DNA from: Oxyruncus cristatus
Lineage: Eukaryota > Chordata > Aves > Passeriformes > Cotingidae
Direction of reading: 5' to 3'
Assembly (NCBI GenBank): GCA_013399855.1
Contig: VXAY01006780.1
Location: forward strand, 625,827 to 689,826
DNA: 64,000 nt
Shown: positions 1 through 9,836 of the stretch, in pieces
How positions within the stretch are numbered: position 1 is the stretch's first letter
Layout of the letters: each line of letters begins with the position of its first letter
The notes under the pieces: model-generated
What the model saw: the letters and a program-made list of their open reading frames with translations, nothing else
What the model was told of the DNA's origin: nothing
Databases searched by the model: none
Made by a program: the position numbers and the translations under genes

Positions 1-29
1 CTCTGAGGTATCTCATCCCTTCATATTAC

Positions 30-102
30 GGTTTAGTGGGAATGGTGGCATTCAGGATGATCTTGGAGGTCTTTTCCAGCCTCAAATATTCCATGATCTC
101 TG
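30..102 (+). repeat. CR1 3'-end fragment (type B-like)
   Basis: Diverged sense-strand 3' end: TTTAGTGGGAATGG, then GATGATCTTGGAGGTC, CTTTTCCAGCCTC and a decayed tail ATTCCATGATC. Old copy, only the last 70 bp kept. Confidence 0.75.
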
Positions 103-660
103 GGGTCAGGGAATGTATGCTGTGATTTCCTTTCCAAGGTGCTGTTCTGGTTTTCCCAGGCATTGCTTCTTTACAGCCAATTCTTTTTACTCCCTGCAAT
201 TTACCTGCTTGTGCAGTGGAGCCTTTCATGGAGTGGTTTCCCATTTTGCTAAGAGCTTTTCTCTGCCAGCTATTTCCTGCCTGGGATCAGAAAGGAATTT
301 CTAGATACCATCTCTTCCCTTTGGTGAAAGGCAGCATTAAATGTCCTTGACATCAAACCTCACCTCTCCTGTCCAGGTGTCTTTAGGAGCTTATATTCTC
401 CAAAGGTTTCCCTTCTGAGGATTAGAGCTGCAGTTACAAATCTGGGGGGTTTATTCTTCCACTTCATTTAAACTCACTCAGCCACTGATTCTCAGGTCAT
501 TTGCAGCGCTTGGATCCAGCACACACTCACCACCAACAACCAAAACTGATTTTAAAGAGAACATGACATTTTGCCTTTTCCCGTGACAATGGGGTGGAGA
601 TTCCTGCACACATTTCTCCTGGGAATGGGATTATACCAGGGCCTGTCAGTGCATTTCTCT

Positions 661-728
661 GTTGCACCAGGGCAGGTTTAGATTAGATACTAGAGAAAAT
701 TTCTTCACTAAATTTCTTCACTGGAAGA
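661..728 (+). repeat. CR1 internal fragment without tail
   Basis: It matches the sense-strand CR1 segment about 200-250 bp before the 3' end (GGTTTAGATTAGATACTAG, then TTTCTTCACT). It lacks the 3' tail and carries an internal 13-bp duplication of AATTTCTTCACTA. Probably a relic left after deletion. Confidence 0.75.
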
Positions 729-2701
729 AATTCAGGCCAGATATGGACAGAAATCCCCAGTTTTCCATGTATGTGTAGCAGCCAGGAATGCTATACCAGA
801 ATCCCTACACCCAGGATGTTCTTGTTTCTATCCCTTTGGTCCCAGCCTGAATTAAAGCTCTACTTTAAACTGAGGAGATGGTTTTGGCTCACACCTGCCT
901 CCCCAGGATAGACAGCTCTGGAGATAACACAAGGTCCTGCATACAGACAGCCCCAAGTCTGTCAAGGGCAAACCAGGAGCTGCTGTGAACACATTGCTGT
1001 TCCTCTGCTTTATAAAACAAATCCCAAAAGTTCAGCTCAAGGAGAATTCTCCACTGGATTCACGAAAGTGGCACAGAATACCATGGTATTCCATTATACT
1101 TGCAGATTTTTTTTCCACAAGCACCCTTGGAAATCTGAGCAGTGCTGATACTGTAGGACTGGGGTCCCAGGAAAATGAAGTACAGCCAGTCCCACTCTCC
1201 ACCACACATCCCTGCCTCCCAGTGTTGCTAAGAAGTCATTAATATATTTTCATTTTAATGAACCAGCCGAGCGTGCTTATAGAAAACCAGCTGGTTTTGT
1301 TTTCTCTCTACAGACCTGAACATTTTCATGAATAAAGACTTGCAAAGAGTTTTAAAACTTGAAACTAGAAATAGATCTGTCTCACCAATTCCTTGATCTA
1401 ATAATGTATTTAAAAATGAGATTTTTTGCAAGAATAATACATGGATATTACCACCTTCACTTCCAGCCTCAATGCCATGAATCTGTGACTTTATGCCACC
1501 TTAAGCACCTATAATTAAGTCTAGATCCAAAGAGGTACGATCATAGTACAATCCCTGCTGGTTTGGGGATGGTATTTTGCTTTTTAATGAAATACTGTAC
1601 TTAGTGAGTATGTTAATTTACTTGATTGTTGGAAAGAATGGTGTTATTCTGAAACAAGAGGAACTTTTGCCTTTATAAAATGCCATAGTCACAACTTCTT
1701 ATTTGGGAAAATATTTGCCTGTTATTTCACTTGGACTCATTTTTGCATCATATTAACCTGAAAAGTAGTTGTAAGGGGGAAAAACCCCTCAAATTTGGCC
1801 AAGAGTGGTGTGTGTGCTCAGCTAGTCCCTGCACAGCCCTGTAGTCAACTTGCTCACATTTTTTTTCATTAGTTTCTTGTTATAGCCAAGATATGGTCAA
1901 TGATCTTTTGAGCTTGGTAATTTTGTTAAACCTTTTTTATGAAGAGTATTGAATTGCTGCATTGAAGTGGGAGTTTGCTTCCGTGCAAGATTAATTGGGA
2001 CTGGTATTTCATTTTGCATAGCACTATTCAAAGCTAATAAAAAGGCCCAGAATAATGAATTCTAAAGTCAAATTATAATGAAAAGCCACAGGTGATTGTT
2101 TCATTAGGCTGGATGCAGGAGAACTGTGTCTTCTCTTAACTTTGCCTGTTGTTTGCATTGGTTGCCCCAGGGGAAGTAAACAACTTCCAAATGGGTTTGA
2201 TGTTTCTGAGAAATGTTTTCTTCTGGAAAGACTTCAATAATTAAAAAGATGTGCCTTCTTAAAAGTTCACTGAAGCACAAAACTATTGCTTTAAAACATT
2301 CTTTGTTCAAAATTGTTACCTTGACTTATATTCACAGGAGGAAATTGCCTTTGATGAAGTGAGCAAACCGTTTTTTCCAACCAGGTTTTAGGACCTCCCA
2401 GGAGAAATGGTTTGGAGCTCGAGAGCTCCAAGGGCAAAAATATTTGCATTTTGGGAGTGTGGTGGTCCCGGTGCTGTTCACACAAGGTAGCTGGGCAAAG
2501 AGCAGCCCTGCTGTAGTTCACAGGCACAGGAGTCTGGTCGCCTGCAGGTTTGTCAGGGGCCAGTGGTGCCCAGCCCAACTTGGAAATAAAACTGTGCTGT
2601 CTGTTGCATGACTGTTTGCTGTCTCATTCTGTATTTGTCTTCCATGTGTGATTAACTCCCAAATGTTCTCTTTTTTTTTTTTTCCTTTTCCCTTTTTGTA
2701 G

Positions 2702-2743
2702 AAATTATTGAGCCTACTACCTCTAGTGCTGTCTCAAGCCCAG
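2702..2743 (+). CDS. NEGR1: NEGR1 cassette exon (42 nt, Ser/Thr/Pro-rich stalk insert)
   Basis: This is a probable alternatively spliced internal exon of NEGR1. Upstream is a strong acceptor: a pyrimidine tract at 2665-2697 followed by TTTTTGTAG. It ends in CAG followed by the donor GTCAGT. It is exactly 42 nt long, so skipping keeps the frame. Read with two bases completing an upstream codon, it encodes IIEPTTSSAVSSP and leaves one G, which joins CT of the last exon to make Ala. This is the same phase the last exon (28594) needs; another frame hits a stop at once. The insert would sit between the third Ig domain and the GPI anchor and lengthen a probably O-glycosylated stalk. IgLON genes are known to carry optional exons at this place. 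What I see is the splice sites, length and phase; actual use is inferred. The preceding Ig-domain exon is outside the window. Confidence 0.8.
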
Positions 2744-3308
2744 GTCAGTATCCACACACATTCCCGCAGGATGTTGGGTACTCCTGAGGGACTCATCCCA
2801 ATGCATTGCCATGTCAGTGACCAGAGCTGGTTACGGGCAGCTTGTTGTGGTAGTGCTGGACTGTCTCCTTCTGTCTTTGTGCTGTCATTGGTGTATCTTC
2901 CCTCCAGGCTTCATGTCTTGTCCTCTTCTCTCCCGTTCTGAGCAGACCCCTCCCGCATCTCTGTTCCTTCCATTCGGTCTCTCCTGGCTAACGCCGCGTG
3001 GGCGATTCTGTGCTCTTGTGATGACCTGGCTCTTTCTGACTCTCCCCTGGTGTTGCTGTAAACATAAATGTTGGGTTGAGGCTGACAAATTTCTTGCTGT
3101 CTCATCACTGAGTGACTTGTAGGGTGGATCCAAGGGTCTGTTGTGAGCTCCTTCCCATTTACAGTGCCAGAAGATGTTTGTGCAGACCTGAAACATCTGC
3201 CCTTGTGTTTGGCAGGTGGTGAGAAGTTCTGACTATTCCCGGTACATCCCCATTTCCTTGGAGATTTCCTGTTGCTGCTCCCCAACAGGACACCTTCCGT
3301 GGAGCTTG

Positions 3309-3763
3309 TCACAGAATCACAGACTGGTTTGGACTGGGAGGGGCCTCAAAGCCCATCCAGTCCCACCCCCTGCCATGGGCAGGGACACCTTCCGCTATCC
3401 CAGGTTGCTCCAAGCCCAGTCCAACCCAGCCTTCCAGGGACACTTCCAAGGATGGGGCAGCCACAGCTTCTCTGGGCAACCTGTGCCAGGGCCTTACCAC
3501 CCCCACAGGGAAGAATTCCTTCCGAATATCCCATCTAACCCTGCCCTCTGCCAGTGGGAAGCCATTCCCCCTTGTCCTGTCTTTCTAGGCCCTTATCCAA
3601 GGTCCCTCTCCAGCTCCCTTGGAGCCCCTTTAGGCAGTGGAAGGGGCTCTAAGATCTCCCTGGAGCCTTCTCTTCTCCAGGTGAACACCCCCAGCTCTCC
3701 CAGCCTGTCTCCAGAGCAGAGGGGCTCCAGCTCCCAGAGCATCTTTGTGGCCTCTTCTGGATT
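3309..3763 (-). repeat. CR1 LINE, 5'-truncated (type A, about 455 bp)
   Basis: The tail CACAGAATCACAGAC is followed by the type A 3' region and continues through the GGAGAAGAGAAGG-equivalent region to GAGCATCTTTGTGG. One of the longer copies in the NEGR1 intron, antisense to the gene. The open frame across it (3216-3788) is a by-product. Confidence 0.93.
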
Positions 3764-5632
3764 CAATCAGCCTCACACAGGCTGTTGAACAAGAACTGCC
3801 CTGCCCAGAGCTGGTTAAAAGATGTTGTCAGGTCAGGTCAGCCTATAACAAGATTCCCACAAGCTTTCCAAAGGGTTTGGAAGGGGAAGGCAGGAGTCTT
3901 ACATACCATGGCGAAACTGTTCCCCATGGTGCAGTTACAGTGTCAGACCCAGCACGTTGATACTATTTCCATGTGCATGATGTAGTAAGATGTGCAATGC
4001 TCAGGTCTCCTCCAAGTAGGAGTCTGGGAAGCAAGATCAGGATTATCTGGGACACAGACATGAGGAGAATTTTCCTCTGGCAAAACCTTCACTGGAAGTG
4101 TAATTTTATTTCTAAATTGAGATAAAATGATTGGAAAGACTGCACCAGAAAGCCACAACAATTGAGGTGATCCACTCCACAGTTGAAAAATGCAGATTAA
4201 ACCAAAAATTACAGGCAGCAGGGGGTTCCAGCAGCTTCAGACTTACAGGAGTAGCAAGACAAGTGAATAAATCTTTGGAGCTTTTAATCAAAGGCTTAGG
4301 AAGGGCAATCCCTGGTGTCCTCTGTGGGGATGCTCAGGGCACAGAGGTGGTGCCTCTCTGCCTTCCCCTGTGCCCTGAACAGCCCAGAGCTCCCCAAAGC
4401 TCCGTGTCCTTTATCTGCAGGGAATCTCCTGTGACTGAGCACAAACAGCAGCGGAACCCTGAGCAGTGTAGGACCACCCCCATCGCTAACCCAACAGCAG
4501 GAGGGGAGGGATGGACTTCACTGCAAAAAGCTGATAGTGCTTTCAATAAAAGCCCCTTTCCTTGTGATTTTCCACGGTTTGCTTTGGACCCCCAAGCAGT
4601 TGAAAATAAGCTAAGGAATTATTTTTAGAGTTAACAGAAGTTGAGAAGAAGAAAAGAGTCACTGATACGTCGATTGTGCAAAGTGGTGATAGGAGGCCTC
4701 AGTCTGTGTGTTAACACTGGGGTTTGTAATTCCTTAAAAAGTCCTCTTAGCCTGATATTATTCCAAGCTTTGTTCAGAGAGTGATGGTTTATGCTGTATG
4801 GCTGTGGTTGGAATGGCCTCTAGTAACATTTTGGGGTTTAATCTCCATAAGTGAGCACTACAACAAAGAGCACAGTGTTTCTCACTTAAAAAAGTGATGT
4901 TCAAGTAACACAGCTTTGAGATGCGTTTGAATTCTTGCTACTGTGGAAATTTTTGATGAATGAGCAAAATCATATGTATTTTTGAGAGCAGGGGGAGAAG
5001 GGGGAATGGAAATTAATAACATCTTTTTATAATGATCCCTGTCTTAATTCTGAGGTCTTTTGCCAAATACAATGTAAAATTGAAAATATGAAAACATTTG
5101 AATGCAACAGAAGGAAAATTCAGAAGCTGTTAAAGCTGTAATAGTTCTGAAGCTACACGATCTAGTCCAACTTCAAATGACCAAGGGAAGGACTCTGAGA
5201 TCATGTTGGAGTTGAAAGACATCTGTTCCACTGAAAGACAACAGGAAGGGTAGGATTTTTCAAAGAAAGTTCTCCAAATGGTTGAAAATTTAGGATTGAG
5301 TCCTTCTTCCTGGAACTTAGCTCTGGTGTCAGCAGTGACACTGCCACTGAACTGTTCTCTTGGCATTACATAATTAAGTAACGCTGTCGTAGTCCCTCTA
5401 CTTGGCTAACTTTTAGCTGGTAAATAACTGGGTATACCATCACTATTGCTACCAAGCTCTACAGACAGAGAGGCAATTCAGAAGTTTCCAGAATGTCAAT
5501 AACAGAGTCCCTCATGTGCTGCAGCATCAGGCAGGAGGTTGGGGTGGGAGATGGGGGCAGAAAACTCCAGTTATTTGTCTGTATCTGCTTTCAACAGTAA
5601 TATTTTACTGACAGTAAAACAAGATTTATCCT

Positions 5633-5706
5633 AGAGTCCTAGGCTGGTTTGTGCTGGAAGGGACCTTAAGGATCATCTTGTTCCAACCCCTGCCATGGGC
5701 AGGGAC
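5633..5706 (-). repeat. CR1 3'-end fragment (type A)
   Basis: Only about 75 bp: a decayed tail, then GCTGGAAGGGACCTTAAGGA and TGCCATGGGCAGGGACA, after which the match stops. A very short 5'-truncated copy. Confidence 0.88.
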
Positions 5707-7112
5707 AAAATTTCTGGCTTTGTTTAAGTCATCCTAGGAAGTTTAGCCACAGAGGTTGTTGGATCACTACCTGTCTGTCCTGCTTCCCTCCTGCAGGAGC
5801 ACAAAACATGGATAATCTGTAGGAAATCGTTTTTGTCTTGTGTCTTGCATTAGTCAGAACACAGAGCATCAGCCTCCCTCCTGCTTAATCAAGGCTTTGC
5901 AGCTAATTGGTTAATTACCACCATCCTTTACCACTTCAGTGCAGCTCCAAAAGCACTGCATGTTTTTCCTGGAGAATGTTTTGCTGCTGGAAGAACACAG
6001 ATCGTTTGTAGGGTTTCAACATGGAGGCAAAGGTTTTGAAAACATCCCAAACTGAGACAACATTTAACTGCAGGTAGAGGAGGGAGAGTTCCAGGTCAAG
6101 GATCTCCCAGAAATCAATGTAAATGACTGACAGGCTGTTCAACATCACTGGTTGAGTTTTCCAGTATCTTTCTCAAAGCCCAAACTAGGAATTTACTTTT
6201 TGTAGAAACTGAGGAATCTGTAGGAATCCTGACGGTCTTTAAGGATCCCTCACAGTTCCAAATAGGAGGCAAACCATCTCAGACATAATTTGCAAACCCA
6301 CCCAGTGTTTGAGGGCCTGGTGATACACTTGTGCATTTCTCTGCTGGAGCCCTTTTTTTCCATTTGGGGATTTACTTTCCTAATTTGAAGTGACAACGCT
6401 TAAAACATGTAGAATTAGCTGCAAAAAGTTAAAAAATTGAGGCCAGGGTTGGTATCTATTTTGTCAGGCAGCACCAGGAGCTGGAGGTACTTACAAACCT
6501 CTCCTCCTTCATTGTAATTAGTTCACAGGTGGTGTCTTGAAAAGCCTTTGAAGATGCTGCTGAATTCTTAACGCTGACTAAACAAGTAACTGTGACAGGT
6601 CAGAGAGAATAATTGAGGAATCTTCTTTAATTAATGATTTCACATCTGATGAGGCACTTTTATAAAAATTTGAGTTGGAGAGAGAAGGACCTTAAGTTAT
6701 TTAATTTTCTCAGGAACAAAAGCGTGTGTTTAAATGAGCACTCGGGCAGGTTGGACAACTCCTTGAACTTCAGTGCCTTGTCCCTGATCTGCCTTTCTGC
6801 ATATGTTATATATTTAATAGGCCAGAATACCAAATCACACCTAATTTCAAGCAGGCTCTATTTGTCTCATGGGAAGCTTTCAAACCCTCTTTTTTTTCTC
6901 TTCTTATGCCATTGCAAATCTCATTTTAATCAATAAATGATTTGCACACAGAAAATCTACACGGCTGGACTCTGAATCTCAGAATTTGTGGTGTTCTTTC
7001 TTGCCAGTAATTTTGTCTTTGTACCTTCAAATGGAGATTTTTGCTCATGGGCAGGAGAGCCATTGCTGCAGCAAACCCTGGACTAGGGACAAGCCCTGAG
7101 GCAGGAGAGGGT

Positions 7113-7137
7113 GACCAGCTGTGAGTCACAGCTGGTC
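7113..7137. other. 25-bp perfect inverted repeat with two E-boxes
   Basis: GACCAGCTGTGA (7113-7124), one G, then its exact reverse complement TCACAGCTGGTC (7126-7137). Each arm has a CAGCTG E-box. It lies in unique intron sequence. It may be a paired bHLH site or simply a DNA hairpin. Confidence 0.7.
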
Positions 7138-8760
7138 GTGCTTCAGCAGCCAACACTCAAACTGTTCTTTCTTTCCCAGTTTGTGGAATTCCTTCCAAAA
7201 CACTAAACAAGTATGAATAGATGATACAGATTTAGGGTAACAGATCCTGGATCATGGCAAATTTAACTTCTAAATCATGTTAGGAACAGATGTCTGTTTG
7301 TTCAAAGAGCTTCTGATGCTTGGTGGCCACTTCACTGCCTCCCAAATGACCCCGCCCTGGGAAGGGAGGGAGAGTCTCCCAGACTGCTCCCTGTCCCTGC
7401 TTATGCAGCTCATGGGTGAATCACCCTCCAGCACCCAAGTCCAAACCAGAGGTTCTTTTGTCCCAGTTAACAAATATAAAAGCAGATATAGAGCTACCAA
7501 GTAGTTTGGTATCAAACAGGAGAACAGTTTCTAAAGAAAAACATACCAATATATTAAACGTACTTGTTAATTAGATGAAAGCTTTACGTTCATGGGCATT
7601 GCTGTTGCGTTTCACAACTCCAGGCAGGTGTGAAATTCCGGCGTAGTTCTCTCTGCCAGAAAGAAATTGTTTTGTATTCCCCCAGCTCGGTGCACCTGCC
7701 CAGTGAATTCAGTGGTAACGTGTTCCTGTGGGAACACGGCGCTTGAACCAAGAACACTGGGAATTATTTCCCAGAGCCTGTGCTCTTGGAAATAGCTGTC
7801 TTTAAAGCATTACATACATCTGCTGTTACAAACAGGTGAACTCTATGTTTTTAAATCACTCTGTAAAAGCTCCATCCTCAAAGCAGAATCTATGGAATTA
7901 GGTAAATGTTTCTGTTTAAGCAGAATGCGCGTCTCAAACAGCTCGCAGGGTGTGCTCGGTGACATTCTGCAGTGGTTAGAGACTGCATCATTTCACCAGC
8001 CTGTTTGAACATAGTAAATCATATTATTCACTGCTTGCTGAAGAGATGCATTATTTAATATCAAAAGAGCTGCTTTCTATCAGCTGAAAAATGGGATTAG
8101 AACTAGGTCATTTTTAGTCCATTGATTCCTACTCTCTAAATCAGAATGTAAAATACAAGAATGTTTTTTCCTGATACTGTATTGCCTACAAGCCTTCTGT
8201 CATGGGGGATTTCAATGTTAATGAATTTTCCCACAAGTATGAGAAGCCCACTTAGGAGAGGAAGCTGCTGAATATTTTAGAATATAACACATTGACCAGT
8301 TTGCTGAAATGTCACATTTTAACCAAGAAGTGCTTTTGAGAAATGCCAGGACAGCAGTGCAGGGACACATGTGAAATGGCTTCTGTAGTCTGAGAGAAGG
8401 GCACAGAATGTGGAAGGTGGGGATATGCTCAACTTGCTGTTGCTGCTTCAGTGTTGACCCTTTCTCCTGTCTAAGTGTTTCCATTGCTGAGGGAGCCCGA
8501 TGTTCCTCCACATCTGAGTGATGCTCACCCCTCTATGGAAGTTTTCAGCTCCGAGGGATCAGTGTCCTTGGTGTTAGTTGTTTGTCTTTATGCAAATTCA
8601 TTTATGTTATTGTCAATAGGATCAGCATTTGCATATATAAGTGCACTCAGTGTAGGAGCCCCAGCATGGGAACCAGCACACACTGGGGGCACAGGGGAGT
8701 CTCTTTTCAGCACAGCACTCACTTCACACATTTAATGGGTTTTTAAAACATTGATAACAC

Positions 8761-9003
8761 AGGATCATAGAATACCCTGAGTTGGAAGGGACCCACAAGG
8801 ATCATGAGTCCAATTCCTGGCCCTGCACAGACACCCCAACAATCCCACCCTGTCTCTGAGAGCATTGTCCAAACATTCCTTGAGCTCTGTCAGCCTTGGT
8901 GCTGTGACCACTGCCCTGAGGAGCCTGTTCAGTGCTCAGCCACCCTCTGAGGGAAGAACTTTTTCCTAATACCCAGCCTAAACCTCCCCTAACACAACTT
9001 CAC
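8761..9003 (-). repeat. CR1 LINE, 5'-truncated (type D, about 240 bp)
   Basis: AGGATCATAGAATACCCTGA opens a type D 3' end. The match continues through the GTGCTGTGACCACTGCCCTG block and the AGGGAAGAACTTTTTCCTAA block to the CCTAACACAACTT block. Confidence 0.92.
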
Positions 9004-9468
9004 ATCATTCACTCTTTCTTCATAGGTGAGACATGAGTTTATTAATTCTTACTATAGATAAAAGCCATGACCTCCTCAGTCCATGCCCTCGAGACATCTG
9101 CCCATCTCAGTGAGGCAGTGGTACCCTATGCTGTTCAGGCCGTGGGGGAAGCCTGGCAAGGCATGGACTCCCTCAGATGGGCTAGAAAGGTCTGCTCTGA
9201 AGGCAGGTTGGGGGCAGAGATCCATACGGTTAAATTTCATTCTTCATCCACAGCCGTGATTTAGGTCTGTGCTCCCAAACTACGCCAGGAAGTTGGGTGT
9301 TTGCACATTTAGCTCATGACACAGTAAATCTGCGGAGGCTGAGCTGGGTGGCTCAAAGTCGTATGTTCCTGTGCTCTGTCCATGGTCCTGCAATAAGGGA
9401 AGGAAAATCTTCCATCCTGCAACAATGGCACAGGAGCTCCAGAAGACTGTCCCTAGAGGGCCGTGTTC

Positions 9469-9722
9469 ATAGAACCACAGAATCATGAAATCATAGAATC
9501 ATAGAATCCTACAATGGTTTGGGTTGGAAGGGACCTGAAATTTCTCATTCCACCCTGCCATGGGCGGGGACACCTTCCACTCTCCCAGGTTGCTCCAAGT
9601 CCTGTCCAGCCTGGCCTTGGACACTTTCAGGGATGGGGCAGCCACAGCTTCTCTGGGCAACCTCTGCCAGGGCCTCAGCACCCTCCCAGGGAAGAATTCA
9701 TTCCCAATATCCCATATAAACC
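9469..9722 (-). repeat. CR1 LINE, 5'-truncated (type A) with expanded tail
   Basis: The tail has about five octamer-like units (9469-9512), the longest clean CR1 tail here, then a full type A 3' end to the TTCCCAATATCCCAT block. It abuts a second copy at 9727. Confidence 0.95.
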
Positions 9723-9726
9723 AGCA

Positions 9727-9836
9727 CATAAAATCCCAGAACAATTTGGTTGGAAGTGACCTTAAAGTCAGTCTTGTTCCACCCCCTCCCTCCATGGGCA
9801 GTGACATCTTCCACTAGATTGAGACACCTTCCATTC
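9727..9836 (-). repeat. CR1 LINE fragment (type A), head-to-tail with the previous copy
   Basis: A new tail-like start (AAATCCCAGAACAATTTGG) and the type A region to TTCCACTAGATTGAGACACC, in the same orientation and only 4 bp from the end of the preceding copy. More diverged, so probably older, with the first copy inserted at its tail. Confidence 0.88.

Larger units (their letters stand above)
1..2701 (+). other. NEGR1: NEGR1 intron upstream of the cassette exon (3' part)
   Basis: This is intronic by position. It carries CR1 remnants at 30-102 and 661-728. Positions 103-660 and 729-2600 are unique, AT-rich sequence in which I see no exon. I looked for the last Ig-domain exon (a block coding for NYTCVAANK-like residues) and did not find it, so the preceding exon lies upstream of the window. 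The final 100 bp holds a TGCATG hexamer (2605), a possible branch-point region (ATTAAC near 2651) and the pyrimidine tract. Confidence 0.7.

Noticed and set aside
1..2600. Search for the upstream Ig3-coding exon of NEGR1
   Set aside because: No block coding for the expected Cys-containing Ig segment with flanking splice sites was found, so it is placed outside the window.
3216..3788. 190-codon open frame on the + strand
   Set aside because: It lies mostly within the CR1 copy at 3309-3763; the peptide is a translation of the CR1 3' region on the antisense strand.
4131..4628. 165-codon open frame in unique DNA
   Set aside because: No domain, no repeat, no splice-site support, and no family I recognise; this length is expected by chance in an intron of 26 kb.
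9469..9512. Regular short repeats that could suggest a CRISPR-like array
   Set aside because: The units are 8-bp CR1 tail repeats without spacers, in a vertebrate genome.
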